Assembly: GCA_040755395.1 (NCBI GenBank)
Contig: JBFMAX010000007.1
Coordinates: 1-64,000 of the forward strand
Length of the DNA stretch: 64,000 nt
Direction: 5' to 3'
Source: Nitrospirota bacterium
Lineage (GTDB): Bacteria > Nitrospirota > Nitrospiria > Nitrospirales > Nitrospiraceae
The notes below the pieces were generated by a model. The model was given only the letters and a program-made list of their open reading frames with translations, was not told where the DNA came from and ran no database searches. This document shows positions 19,215 to 28,929 of this stretch, in pieces; positions within the stretch are counted from its first letter, which is position 1; each line of letters starts with the position of its first letter. A program made the translations under genes and the position numbers.

Positions 19215-21515
19215 ATGAAGTTGACCAACCTGGTGCATTGGATGAAACGCGGGATCGCGCTGCTGGTGTGGAGCGGCGTCTCGGCGTTTCTGGGCTTCGG
19301 CCTCTATGGATTTTATCTGTCGACCAGCCTGAGCCTCCCCAAAAGCGAAGATCACCCGCCGCTGCTCATCTACGGCGCCCCGTTTCTCCTGAAGCCCGAT
19401 CAGGATATCGACGCAGTCCGGCTGGTCGAACGCCTCCACCGGCTCGGCTACCGTCCGGCCTCCTCGGAGGTCCTCGCGCCCGGCGAGTATCGCGTCACCG
19501 AGCAGACCCTCGACATCCACCTCCACGAACAGCCTGACACGCATGCCCCAGCCCTCCCTATCCGTCTGACGCTGGACGGCCGCCGCGTGGTCGAGATCCT
19601 GTCGCTGGTCGACGGGGGGCCGATCTTCCCGGTCTCGCTCGAGCCGCAACTCATCAGCGGCGTCCGCGGCGAGTCGCGCCAGGTGCGCGAATGGCTTCCG
19701 CTCGCTTCGATCCCGAAACCGGTGATCGATACGGTGCTGGCCGTCGAGGACCACCGCTTCTACTCGCATCCCGGCATCGACCCAGTGGCGGTAGGGCGGG
19801 CCGTCTGGGCTAATCTCGTGAAGGGGGAGGTCGTGCAGGGCGGCAGCACCATCACCCAGCAACTCGCCAAGAACCTCTTCTACACGCCGCAGCGGACCTT
19901 CGTGCGGAAGATCAAGGAGTCGATCGCCGCCCTGGTCCTGGAGGCCAAGTATCGGAAAGATGAGATTCTCGAGAGCTACCTGAATGAAATTTACCTGGGG
20001 CAGGCCGGATCCGTCGCCATCTACGGCGTGGGCGAGGCGGCGCATCGGTACTTCGGAAAATCGGTCCACGATCTGACGATCGAGGAAACGGCACTGATCG
20101 CCGGCATGATCAAGGGCCCCAACACCTATTCGCCGGTGCGGGACCTGCGGCTGGCCAAACAACGGCGCGATGTGGTGCTGCGCCGACTGCGGGAGGCGGG
20201 CCGGATCACCGAGGAGCAGTGGAAGGTCGCCGTCAATACGCCGGTGCGCGTGTCGCCTCCGCAGGACAGTCTGGCCGACGCGCCGTACTTCGTCGATTAT
20301 GTGCTCCGACAGTCCGAGGAAACGGCCGACGCGGCGCTGCCCGACGGGACGAGAGTCTATACCACGCTCGATCCCATCCTGCAGCGGATCGCCGGCGAGG
20401 TCCTCCAGAACGGACTCGCGCGACTGGAGAAGGTCCATCCCAAGTTGAAACGCGCGGACCTGCCGCTGCAGGGCGCGTTGGTGGCGCTGGATCCCAGGAC
20501 CGGCGGCATCCTGGCGATGGTCGGCGGGCGGGAGTATCGGGCCAGCCAGTTCAATCGGTCCGTGCAGGCCAAACGGCAACCCGGATCGCTCTTCAAGCCG
20601 CTCGTGTATCTGGCCGCGTTCGAGACGACGAAGGACGCCGGGCCGAGCGCCGTCACGCCGGCCAGCCTCATCCTCGATGCGCCGGTGACGTTCGAGTCGC
20701 CGGCCGGACCGTGGTCGCCCCAGAACTACGACCGCCAGTTCCACGGCACGGTGACGATCCGGGCCGCGCTGGAACAATCCCTCAATGTGCCGGCGGTGCG
20801 GGTCGCTCAGACGGTCGGCGCCAAGCGCATCATTCGCACGGCGCATGATCTGGGGATCAAGAGCCCGCTGGACGACAATCTGTCGCTCGCGTTGGGCAGT
20901 TCCGCGGTCTCGTTGCTGGAAATCACCGCGGCCTTCGGCGTGCTGGCGCACAACGGGCTGGCGGCGCCGCCGTCGGCGATCAGGTCCGTCGCGGCGCCGA
21001 ACGGCGACCCGCTGTGGCACGCGCTGCCCGATCGGCGCCAGGCCGTGTCGCCGCAGGCGGCCTATGTGGTCACTTCGCTGCTGAAAGGCGTCCTCGATCG
21101 CGGCACCGCGGCCAGGGCGAGGGCGATGGGACTGCAGAGCGTCGTGGCCGGCAAAACCGGCACAACCGACGGGTACCGCGACGCCTGGTTCGTCGGTTAC
21201 ACGCCGGACATCGTGATCGGGGTGTGGGTCGGGTTCGACGATGAGCAGCCGCTCGGCCTCACGGGAGCGCAGGCCGCGCTGCCGATCTGGACGGAGTTCG
21301 CCCGCCAGGTGATTCCGTCCAATTCTCCCGACTTCACCGCGCCGTCCGGCGTGGTGACCCGCGAAATCGATCCGCAGACCGGCCAGCTCGCCACCTCGAA
21401 GTGTCCGGAGCGGACGCCGGAGGTCTTCATCGAAGGCACCGAGCCGACGGTCTACTGCGAAGTGCACGGCGAAGGTTTTTGGGACCGGATCAAACGGACC
21501 TTCAGCTTCTTCTGA
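19215..21515 (+). CDS. Class A penicillin-binding protein (PBP1B-like)
   Basis: A 766-residue bifunctional peptidoglycan synthase. It has one N-terminal membrane anchor (ALLVWSGVSAFLGFGLYGFYL), a UB2H-like region, the glycosyltransferase 51 domain (EDHRFYSHPGIDP near residue 178, GGSTITQQLAKNL, YLNEIYLG) and the transpeptidase domain with SxxK Ser458 (GSLFKPL), a SLN motif (QSLNVPAV) and KTG (AGKTGTTDGYRDAW). The UB2H-like region and overall order match Escherichia coli MrcB. The start is taken as ATG 19215 after GAGAGG, next to an alternative TTG. It polymerises and crosslinks cell wall on the periplasmic face. Confidence 0.9.
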   Translation: MKLTNLVHWMKRGIALLVWSGVSAFLGFGLYGFYLSTSLSLPKSEDHPPLLIYGAPFLLKPDQDIDAVRLVERLHRLGYRPASSEVLAPGEYRVTEQTLDIHLHEQPDTHAPALPIRLTLDGRRVVEILSLVDGGPIFPVSLEPQLISGVRGESRQVREWLPLASIPKPVIDTVLAVEDHRFYSHPGIDPVAVGRAVWANLVKGEVVQGGSTITQQLAKNLFYTPQRTFVRKIKESIAALVLEAKYRKDEILESYLNEIYLGQAGSVAIYGVGEAAHRYFGKSVHDLTIEETALIAGMIKGPNTYSPVRDLRLAKQRRDVVLRRLREAGRITEEQWKVAVNTPVRVSPPQDSLADAPYFVDYVLRQSEETADAALPDGTRVYTTLDPILQRIAGEVLQNGLARLEKVHPKLKRADLPLQGALVALDPRTGGILAMVGGREYRASQFNRSVQAKRQPGSLFKPLVYLAAFETTKDAGPSAVTPASLILDAPVTFESPAGPWSPQNYDRQFHGTVTIRAALEQSLNVPAVRVAQTVGAKRIIRTAHDLGIKSPLDDNLSLALGSSAVSLLEITAAFGVLAHNGLAAPPSAIRSVAAPNGDPLWHALPDRRQAVSPQAAYVVTSLLKGVLDRGTAARARAMGLQSVVAGKTGTTDGYRDAWFVGYTPDIVIGVWVGFDDEQPLGLTGAQAALPIWTEFARQVIPSNSPDFTAPSGVVTREIDPQTGQLATSKCPERTPEVFIEGTEPTVYCEVHGEGFWDRIKRTFSFF

Positions 21516-21658
21516 TCCTTCAGCCGCCCGCGCGCTTCTCGCCTTTCTCGCATGCGACGCCGCGCAAAGACTGTCGGAAAACGACTGAATCGTTGACGAA
21601 TGGGCTAGGTTGTCGCATCTTCGTGGACATTTGAACGGGAAAGTTCCGTGAGATCCGC

Positions 21659-24600
21659 ATGATTCCTCCGCCGATTCCTCCTGATGAAGCGCAGCGCCTG
21701 GCCGCGCTGCACGCGCTCCACATCCTCGACACTCCGCCGGAGGAACGGTTCGATCGCATCACGCGTCTCGCGCAACGCCTCTTCGACGTGCCGATCGCCT
21801 TGATCTCGTTGGTGGATGCTTCACGGCAGTGGTTCAAATCCCGCGCCGGCCTCGATGTCGCGCAGACTCCCCGGGAGATTTCGTTTTGCGGCCACGCGAT
21901 CCTCGGCCACGAGGCGTTCGTGGTCCGGGACGCCCGGGTCGATCCCCGCTTCTCCGACAATCCGCTGGTGACCGGCGAGCCCGCGATTCGTTTCTACGCG
22001 GGATGGCCGCTTGCCGATCCCGCCGGCCGTACACTGGGTACGCTTTGCCTCATCGATCGCCGGCCTCGACAGTTGAGCGAAGCCGATCTGCGGGTCTTGC
22101 GCGATCTGGCCTCATTGGCGGAGCAGGAGCTGACCAACCGGGAACTCCTCGCGGCCTGTGCCGGCCTGAGAGAAAGCGAAGAGCGGTTCCGGGTGCTGGT
22201 GGAATCTTCTCCGAGCGGCATGGTCATCGTGGATGAAACCGGCACGATCCGACTGGTGAACGCCGAGTTGGAGCGCCAGTTCGGATACAGCCGCACCGAG
22301 CTGGTCGGGCGGCCGATCGACATGCTGGTGCCCGTTGATGCCCGCGGAACGCATGCCGACTTTCGCGCTGAGTACTTCGCCGCACCGTCCACGCGGCTGA
22401 TGAGTCCTGGGCGCGAGCTGTCAGGTCTTCGGAAAGACGGGACCGTTTTCCCCGTCGAGATCGGGCTGGCCCCGCTGGAGACCTCCACAGGCCGCCAGGT
22501 CCTCGCATCTATCATCGACATTTCGGCTCGCCGGCAAGCGGAGCAGGAGCAACGGCGTCTGGCCGCCATCCTCGAAGCTACGTCGGACTTCGTCGGCACA
22601 GCCGACCTGGAAGGACGAGCACTGTACGTGAATGCGGCCGGTCGAAGAATGTGCGGGATCAGCGATGACGAGGATATCACGAAGACGGTCATCCCCGACT
22701 TTCACCCGGCTTGGGCGGCCAGGCTCGTCCTCGAAGAAGGCGTTCCGGCGGCGATGCGCGACGGAATCTGGCGCGGGGAGACGGCGCTGCGACGTCCGGA
22801 CGGAACCGAGATCCCCGTGTCGCAAGTGATCATCGCGCACAAGGATCGCCAGGGCCGGCTCGAATATCTCTCGACGATCATGCACGATATCAGTGAGCGG
22901 AAACGGGCCGAGGAAACGCTGCGGGCGAGCGAGGAACGGTACGCGTTGGCGGTGCGCGGCACCTCCGACGGCCTGTGGGACCGCGACATCCTGACGAACA
23001 CCGAATACTGGTCGCCACGGTTCAGGGAGTTGGTGGGCTATCACGAGTCCGAGCTACGGAGCACCTTCGAGTCGTTTGTCACCCTGTTGCATCCCGACGA
23101 TGTGGACCGGGTCACCTTGGCCCTCCGCGCGCATCTGGAACGCCGCAAACCGTACGACATCGAATATCGCCTGCGGACGAAGAGCGGCACGTACCGGTGG
23201 TTTCGGTCGCGCGGCCAAGCGGTGTGGAACGAAGCGGGCTGGCCGGTCCGCATGGCCGGCGCGATCACCGATATCACGGATCGGAAGTCGGTCGAAGAGG
23301 AACTGCGCGCGACCAAGAAGCTGCTGCGGGCGATGCTGGATCATACGCCGGCCGTCGTCTACGCGAAGGATCTGAACGGCCGGTATCTCTTCGTCAACCG
23401 CCGTCATGAGCAGGTATTCGGCCGGACGCACGAAGAAACGGTCGGCAGGAGCGACGACGAGTTGTTTCCCGGCCGGCAGGTCGAGGTCTATCGGGCGCAC
23501 GACCGCGAAGTGCTCTCGACCCTCAAGGCGATCGAATACGAGGAAACCGCCGTCCAGGAGGGGCAGCTCCATACCTACCTGTCGGTGAAGTTCCCTCTGC
23601 TGGACTCATCCGGCCGGCCGTTCGGCGTCTGCGGCATTTCCACCGATATCACCGATCGCAAGGAAGCGGAGGAGGAACTCCGAGAACTCACGGATCGGCT
23701 CCAGGCGATTGTGCAGGCCTCGCCGGTGGCCGTCATCGCTATCGATCCCGGTGGAATCGTGACCATGTGGAATCCGGCCGCGGAGCGCATCTTCGGCTGG
23801 AGCGAAGCCGAAGTCGTCGGCCGCCTGGTCCCCTTTGTGCCAGACGACAAGCGGGAGGAATTCCGGACTCTGCTCGAGCGGGTGCTGCGCGGCGAATCGC
23901 TGTTCCAATTGGAGTTGGAACGGCGGAGAAAAGACGGCACGCTGATCCAGGTGAACCTGTCCGCCGCGCCCTTGCGGGATTCAAGGGGGAAGATTTACGG
24001 CATTATGGCGGTCTTGGGAAACGTCACGGAGCGGAAGCAATTGGAAGAGCAATTGCGGCAGGCGACGAAAATGGAGGCGATCGGACGGTTGGCGGGCGGG
24101 GTGGCGCACGACTTCAACAACATGCTGACCGCGATCCGTGGCTACAGCGAGCTGCTGGTCACGGACTTGCCGGAGAACGATCGGAAGCGGCACCAGGCGG
24201 AGGAGATTCTCAAGGCGGCGGAGCGGGCGGCGTCGCTGACGCAGCAGTTGCTGGCGTTCAGCCGGCGACAGGTCATTCAACCGAAAACAGTGGACCTCAA
24301 TGCGCTGCTTACGGATCTGATGGGCATGCTGCGACGGGTGATCGGAGAAGACATCCGGTTGGTCGCCCGACTGGAGCCTGGGTTGTGGCCGGTCACGGCT
24401 GATCCTGGACAACTGGAACAGGTGGTGCTGAACCTGGCGGTGAACGCGCGGGACGCGATGCCTCAGGGCGGCGTCCTCACGATCGAGACGGCGAACGCCC
24501 GGGAAGAACGGCCGAAAGGCGACGGGCCGGACGGCGGAAGCATCGGCGCCGTCCAGCTCACGGTCCACGACACCGGGTCCGGCATGGACGCCGGGACCTT

Positions 24601-25192
24601 GGCCCGCATCTTCGAACCGTTCTTCACGACAAAAGAGTTGGGAAGGGGCACCGGCTTGGGACTTGCCACGGTGTATGGGATCGTGCAGCAGAGCGGCGGC
24701 ACGATCACCGCGGACAGTACGCCGGGCCAGGGCACAACCTTCACCATCCGGTTTCCGCGCGCGCAGTCGCCGGTCGCGGACGTGCGGGCGCTCGACGGCC
24801 CGGCCGAGGTCCTCACCGGATCCGAGACGATCCTGGTGGTGGAGGATGAGCCCTTCGTCCGCCAGTTTCTGAAGGAGTTGTTGGCGGGCCGTGGGTATCA
24901 AGTGCTCGAAGCCGCGTCGGGCGCCGAAGCCTTGGCCCGCTGCGAGGCGTACCACCGGCCGATCCATCTGTTGTTGACCGACGTGGTGATGCCGGAGATG
25001 AACGGGCGGCAACTGGCGCAGATGGTCGTCGCCAAGCGGCCGGAAATCCGAGTCCTCTTCATGTCCGGCTACACGGATGACGCGGTCCTGCGGCACGGCG
25101 TGCAGAACCGCAGCGACGCGTTCATCCAGAAACCCTATGCGCCGGAAGCGCTGCTGAGAAAAATCCGAGAAGTGCTGTCGGCCGAGGGCTAA
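21659..25192 (+). CDS. Hybrid histidine kinase: GAF, five PAS, HisKA, HATPase, receiver
   Basis: An 1177-residue soluble hybrid kinase with no membrane segments. A GAF domain occupies about 25-160 (LFDVPIALISLVD, HAILG, AGWPLAD). Five PAS-type domains follow at about 170-290, 300-415, 420-540, 548-675 and 678-800. The HisKA box has His817 ([13 protein letters not shown]), then an ATPase domain ([29 protein letters not shown]) and a C-terminal receiver with Asp1108 (LLLTDVVMPEMNG). The many PAS domains suggest several cytoplasmic inputs, such as redox or small ligands. No partner regulator is adjacent. It follows the PBP gene by 143 bases. Confidence 0.9.
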   Translation: MIPPPIPPDEAQRLAALHALHILDTPPEERFDRITRLAQRLFDVPIALISLVDASRQWFKSRAGLDVAQTPREISFCGHAILGHEAFVVRDARVDPRFSDNPLVTGEPAIRFYAGWPLADPAGRTLGTLCLIDRRPRQLSEADLRVLRDLASLAEQELTNRELLAACAGLRESEERFRVLVESSPSGMVIVDETGTIRLVNAELERQFGYSRTELVGRPIDMLVPVDARGTHADFRAEYFAAPSTRLMSPGRELSGLRKDGTVFPVEIGLAPLETSTGRQVLASIIDISARRQAEQEQRRLAAILEATSDFVGTADLEGRALYVNAAGRRMCGISDDEDITKTVIPDFHPAWAARLVLEEGVPAAMRDGIWRGETALRRPDGTEIPVSQVIIAHKDRQGRLEYLSTIMHDISERKRAEETLRASEERYALAVRGTSDGLWDRDILTNTEYWSPRFRELVGYHESELRSTFESFVTLLHPDDVDRVTLALRAHLERRKPYDIEYRLRTKSGTYRWFRSRGQAVWNEAGWPVRMAGAITDITDRKSVEEELRATKKLLRAMLDHTPAVVYAKDLNGRYLFVNRRHEQVFGRTHEETVGRSDDELFPGRQVEVYRAHDREVLSTLKAIEYEETAVQEGQLHTYLSVKFPLLDSSGRPFGVCGISTDITDRKEAEEELRELTDRLQAIVQASPVAVIAIDPGGIVTMWNPAAERIFGWSEAEVVGRLVPFVPDDKREEFRTLLERVLRGESLFQLELERRRKDGTLIQVNLSAAPLRDSRGKIYGIMAVLGNVTERKQLEEQLRQATKMEAIGRLAGGVAHDFNNMLTAIRGYSELLVTDLPENDRKRHQAEEILKAAERAASLTQQLLAFSRRQVIQPKTVDLNALLTDLMGMLRRVIGEDIRLVARLEPGLWPVTADPGQLEQVVLNLAVNARDAMPQGGVLTIETANAREERPKGDGPDGGSIGAVQLTVHDTGSGMDAGTLARIFEPFFTTKELGRGTGLGLATVYGIVQQSGGTITADSTPGQGTTFTIRFPRAQSPVADVRALDGPAEVLTGSETILVVEDEPFVRQFLKELLAGRGYQVLEAASGAEALARCEAYHRPIHLLLTDVVMPEMNGRQLAQMVVAKRPEIRVLFMSGYTDDAVLRHGVQNRSDAFIQKPYAPEALLRKIREVLSAEG

Positions 25193-25337
25193 GGCTCCGG
25201 TCCCTCCTCCGTTCCTTTCTGCCTCCGGTAGCCCGTCGAAATTTCTGGTTTTCGTCGATTTCTCAGGCGAGTACGGGTATTTTCGGCAGTAGCGCGCCGT
25301 CGATCTCTTCGCCGGGCGCTCTCTCCGGACGGGGCTG

Positions 25338-28181
25338 ATGATCGCCGAGATTTTCGATCCCGCCAACTACATCCTGAGCCTGTATGCGCTCCCGACCTTC
25401 ATCAGCTCGACGGCGCTGGCGTCGCTCGGTCTGCTGGTCCTCCTGCGGGAGCGCGCGTCCCGGGAAAGCGTCTTGTACTGCTTGATGACCCTGACCGTTA
25501 CGGTGTGGCTCTTCGCCTTTTCGTGGATGTACTGCGCCGAGGAGAAAGCGGTCGCGCTCTGGTGGGCGCGGACGGCCTACCTAGGCATCCCCTTCGTCTG
25601 TTCGGCCGTCTATCACTTTACCGTCTCGGTTCTACGCCTCTACCAACGACGCAAGGGATTCGTGTGGGCCGGGTGGGTGCTGTCCGCTGGCTTCTCGGCG
25701 ACGGCGCTTTGGACGGAAGACCTGATCAGCGGCGTCGATCGGTACTGGTGGGGCTATTACCCGAAGTACGGCCGGCTCGGCGCACCATTCACCGCGTTCT
25801 TCGCGCTGATGTCGCTGATCAGCCTGCGGTACTACTGGAACGAATATCGCAAGGCGAAGCCGGGCGTTCACCGTAACCGGGTGCAATGGTTTCTGATCGC
25901 GTTCGCCATCGCCTCGTTGTCCTGGGTGGATTACCTGCCTAAATACGGCGTCGAGTTGTATCCCTTCGGGTATGCGGCGCTCGTCGGCTGGCTGCTCTTC
26001 GTCGAGCGCGCCATCTGGCGCTACCAACTCGTCGATCTCACGCCGGCTTTCGCTGCGGATCAGATCATCCGAACGGTGGCGGATCCGTTGTTAGTGCTCG
26101 ATCAGGAGGGCGTGGTGCAGGTGGTCAATCAGGCGGCGTGCCGCCTGTTCGGTCGCACGGAAGCGCAGATCGTGGGCGCGCCCGTCGCCGCGATCAGCGC
26201 CGACTTCCTTCCGGCAGAACGTCTCCAGATGCTGCTCCGCACCGGCCAGAACATGAACTACGAAGTCGCCTATCGCGACGGGCGGGATGAGCCGGTGGCC
26301 CTCGACGTGTCCGCATCCGTCAAGCGCGGCCGGTCCGGCCGCGCCGTCGGCATCGTCTGCGTCGCCCGGGACATCACGGCGCGCAAGCGCGCCGAGGATG
26401 CCCTGCGGGCGAGCGAAGAGCGGTTCTACTCGGTCGCGCAATCGGCCTCCGACGCCATCATCTCGGCCGACGGCCGCGGCCGAATCCAATTCTGGAACAA
26501 GGGCGCCGAGGCCATCTTCGGGTATACCGAAGACGAAGTGATGGGACGTCCGTTGACGATGCTGATGCCGGAGCGGTATCGGGAGGCCCATCAGAAGGGG
26601 CTCGAACGGGCTTACGCGACCGGAGAGCGCCGGGCCGCCGGAAAGACGATCGAGCTCAACGGCTTGCGGAAAAACGGGCGGGAGTTTCCCTTGGAACTTT
26701 CGCTGTCGATGTGGAAAGCGGGCGGCGACACGTGTTTCAGCGGGATCATCCGCGACATCACTGAGCGGAAACAGGCGGAAGCCCGGCTCACGGAGGCCGC
26801 GTACTACGATTTTCTCACCGGTCTGCCGAACCGGCGCCTGTTCATGGAACTGCTTGCGCAGGCGATCGCGCGCGCCCGCCGCATCGAAAAATCGGTCGCG
26901 GTGCTGTTCCTGGACCTCGACAACTTCAAGCTGATCAACGACACGCTGGGCCACGTGGAAGGCGACGCGGTCTTGAAGATCGTCGCCAACCGGCTCACCG
27001 GCTGCGTGCGCGAAACCGACGCCGTCGCGCGTGTCGGCGGCGAGGACGCCGGCGACACCTCCGCGCCGTCGGCGTCCGACCGCGATGGCAACGTCGTCGC
27101 CCGCCTGGGCGGAGACGAGTTCACGTTTCTTCTGGAGGGCATCCACTCCGCGCGGGACGTGGAGCGGATCGCGCAACGGATTCTCGACGCCGTCGCCAAG
27201 CCGATCCGGCTCAAAGGACACGAGTTGGTGCTGACAGCGAGTATCGGGATCGTGCTGTATCCGGGCGACGGGACCGACCGGGAGAGTCTGATCAAGAACG
27301 CGGATGTCGCGATGTACTCGGCCAAGCGGCAGAAAAACACCTTCCGGTACTATTCGCCGGACATGAACGCCCGCGCGGTCGAGCGGCTCAATCTGGAAGC
27401 CGACCTGCGGCATGCGTTGGACCACGGAGAATTCGAACTGTATTACCAGCCCTTCGTCGACGCCCGCACCGGCCTGATCAGCGGGGTGGAGGCGCTGGTC
27501 CGGTGGCACCACCACGAGCGCGGACCGATCGGACCGGACACGTTCATCCCGCTGGCCGAGGAATCGGGCCTGATCGTCCCCTTGAGCCAGTGGGCCTTGC
27601 GAACCGCCTGCGTTCAGGTCGGCGCCTGGCGCGCCGGCGGATTCCCGTACCTGCGGGTGGCGGTCAACTTGTCGCGCAGCCTCTGCCAGCACCATAACCT
27701 GATCGATCTGATCGAGCCGGTGCTCAAGGACACCGGCCTGGCGCCGGAAGGGCTGGAACTGGAGCTGACGGAAAGCGTCCTGATCCAGGACCGGGAGCGC
27801 GCCGTATCGATGCTGCGCGCGCTCTCCGCCTGGGGGATCCGCATTTCCATCGACGATTTCGGCGTGGAGTATTCGTCCCTCAGCTATCTGCGTCAGTTGC
27901 CGATCACCACGTTGAAGATCGATCAATCCTTCGTGCGCGAGGTCACGACGAACCGAAGCGATGCGGCGATCGTGCAGACGATCATCACGCTGGCCCGCTG
28001 CCTGAAACTGACGGTGATCGCCGAAGGCGTGGAGACGGAGGCGCAGGCGGCGTTCTTGCGCGACCAGCAGTGCGACGAATTGCAGGGCTATTACTTCTAC
28101 CGGCCGATCCCGGCGGAGGCGATGACGGGGATTCTGAGGGCCGAAGGCGGAGCGGAAAAGAGCGCTAGCCCGCATTATTAA
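25338..28181 (+). CDS. Membrane GGDEF-EAL protein with two PAS domains
   Basis: A 947-residue cyclic-di-GMP enzyme. An N-terminal membrane module of about 230 residues (seven-TM type, as in some kinases) is followed by two PAS domains (about 232-350 and 355-475). The GGDEF domain has the motif GGDEF at 591-595 and the EAL domain carries EALVRW at about 718. Its N-terminal GGDEF signature (LTGLPNRRLF) is normal. A 24-residue insert between a first, imperfect copy (VARVGGED, 566 region) and the true ARLGGDEF separates the RxxD inhibitory site (RETD) from the active site. Both activities could be intact; which dominates cannot be said. Confidence 0.9.
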   Translation: MIAEIFDPANYILSLYALPTFISSTALASLGLLVLLRERASRESVLYCLMTLTVTVWLFAFSWMYCAEEKAVALWWARTAYLGIPFVCSAVYHFTVSVLRLYQRRKGFVWAGWVLSAGFSATALWTEDLISGVDRYWWGYYPKYGRLGAPFTAFFALMSLISLRYYWNEYRKAKPGVHRNRVQWFLIAFAIASLSWVDYLPKYGVELYPFGYAALVGWLLFVERAIWRYQLVDLTPAFAADQIIRTVADPLLVLDQEGVVQVVNQAACRLFGRTEAQIVGAPVAAISADFLPAERLQMLLRTGQNMNYEVAYRDGRDEPVALDVSASVKRGRSGRAVGIVCVARDITARKRAEDALRASEERFYSVAQSASDAIISADGRGRIQFWNKGAEAIFGYTEDEVMGRPLTMLMPERYREAHQKGLERAYATGERRAAGKTIELNGLRKNGREFPLELSLSMWKAGGDTCFSGIIRDITERKQAEARLTEAAYYDFLTGLPNRRLFMELLAQAIARARRIEKSVAVLFLDLDNFKLINDTLGHVEGDAVLKIVANRLTGCVRETDAVARVGGEDAGDTSAPSASDRDGNVVARLGGDEFTFLLEGIHSARDVERIAQRILDAVAKPIRLKGHELVLTASIGIVLYPGDGTDRESLIKNADVAMYSAKRQKNTFRYYSPDMNARAVERLNLEADLRHALDHGEFELYYQPFVDARTGLISGVEALVRWHHHERGPIGPDTFIPLAEESGLIVPLSQWALRTACVQVGAWRAGGFPYLRVAVNLSRSLCQHHNLIDLIEPVLKDTGLAPEGLELELTESVLIQDRERAVSMLRALSAWGIRISIDDFGVEYSSLSYLRQLPITTLKIDQSFVREVTTNRSDAAIVQTIITLARCLKLTVIAEGVETEAQAAFLRDQQCDELQGYYFYRPIPAEAMTGILRAEGGAEKSASPHY

Positions 28182-28197
28182 CCCTGCTCTGAAAATA

Positions 28198-28405
28198 ACC
28201 GTCAGCCGTCAGCTATCAGCCGTCGGCTTTCCCCTTATCTGGCTCCTTTCCCCCGGTGAAAGGGGGCTGAGGTGAGGGGGAATAGGCAGGGCTTGAATGC
28301 GATCAGCGTAGTGGTCGGACCGCCTGAAAATATAACGGTTATCCCTATCTCCCGCACCAGGACCGGGTCATCCACCCTCACCCTCTCCCATTATGGGAGA
28401 GGGTG
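28198..28405. repeat. Three hairpin-type repeat loci in one intergenic gap
   Basis: Within the 344-base gap between 28181 and 28526: first, the ~7-base repeat GTCAGCCGTCAGCTATCAGC (28201-28220). Second, a GGCTCCTTTCCCCC / GAAAGGGGGCTGAGG hairpin (28239-28281). Third, CACCCTCTCCCA (28379-28390) paired perfectly with TGGGAGAGGGTG (28394-28405) around a TTA loop, which may act as a terminator. No gene is seen in the gap. Confidence 0.7.
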
Positions 28406-28525
28406 AAGAACAACCCACACCATTGCCCGAAGAGCCCAAGAAGGCAAGGGCGTCAACCGTTCATCCATCTGTGCGTTCCCAACCTCACGAAGGACGGTGT
28501 GGTCACCCTATCACTGGAGGTAGCC

Positions 28526-28852
28526 ATGGGAGGCATCGTTGTTGGAGCAGCGCTAGGGATTGTCATGGTTGCGTCCGTCGTCCTCGCGCAGAGCGACACA
28601 CCGGGGATCGATCGGCGGCAGGCTAATCAGGAGCGGCGGGTTGATCAGGGCATTGCCGGCGGGCAATTGACGGAGCGGGAAGCGGCGAGACTGGAGCGGC
28701 GGCAGGAGCAGATCAATAGGATGGAAGATCGTGCGAAGGCCGACGGTGTGGTGACGAAGCGAGAGCGGGCTCGCATCCATGGGGCGCAAGACCGAGCGTC
28801 GAAGAACATCTTTCGGGAAAAGCATGATCGGCAGGGGGCGCGGCATCGGTAG
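28526..28852 (+). CDS. Small exported helical protein
   Basis: A 108-residue protein starting at ATG 28526 behind CTGGAGG. It has a signal peptide (GIVVGAALGIVMVASVVLAQ), then a charged, helical region rich in Arg/Gln/Glu (DRRQANQERRVDQGIAGGQL, TEREAARLERRQEQINRME). The pattern GIAGGQLTEREAARLE with RVDQ-like repeats recurs in a family of small bacterial exported proteins of unknown role. Periplasmic. Likely coexpressed with the following beta-barrel-type gene at 28930. Confidence 0.65.
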   Translation: MGGIVVGAALGIVMVASVVLAQSDTPGIDRRQANQERRVDQGIAGGQLTEREAARLERRQEQINRMEDRAKADGVVTKRERARIHGAQDRASKNIFREKHDRQGARHR

Positions 28853-28929
28853 ACGGGCGAGTGGGCGAGATGAGCGGTTCCTGTACGTTCACCGAGGGGA
28901 GCGCCGATGAAGAAGGTTGAGTCAGCCGG

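Noticed and set aside
19158-21467. Long minus-strand frame of 769 codons opposite the penicillin-binding protein gene
   Set aside because: It is an antisense shadow of a GC-rich gene: no family, signal or ribosome site, and composition is Arg/Asp/Gly-rich as expected for the opposite frame.
26091-28175. 694-codon minus-strand frame opposite the GGDEF-EAL gene
   Set aside because: Antisense shadow of a strongly conserved coding strand; no domain pattern.
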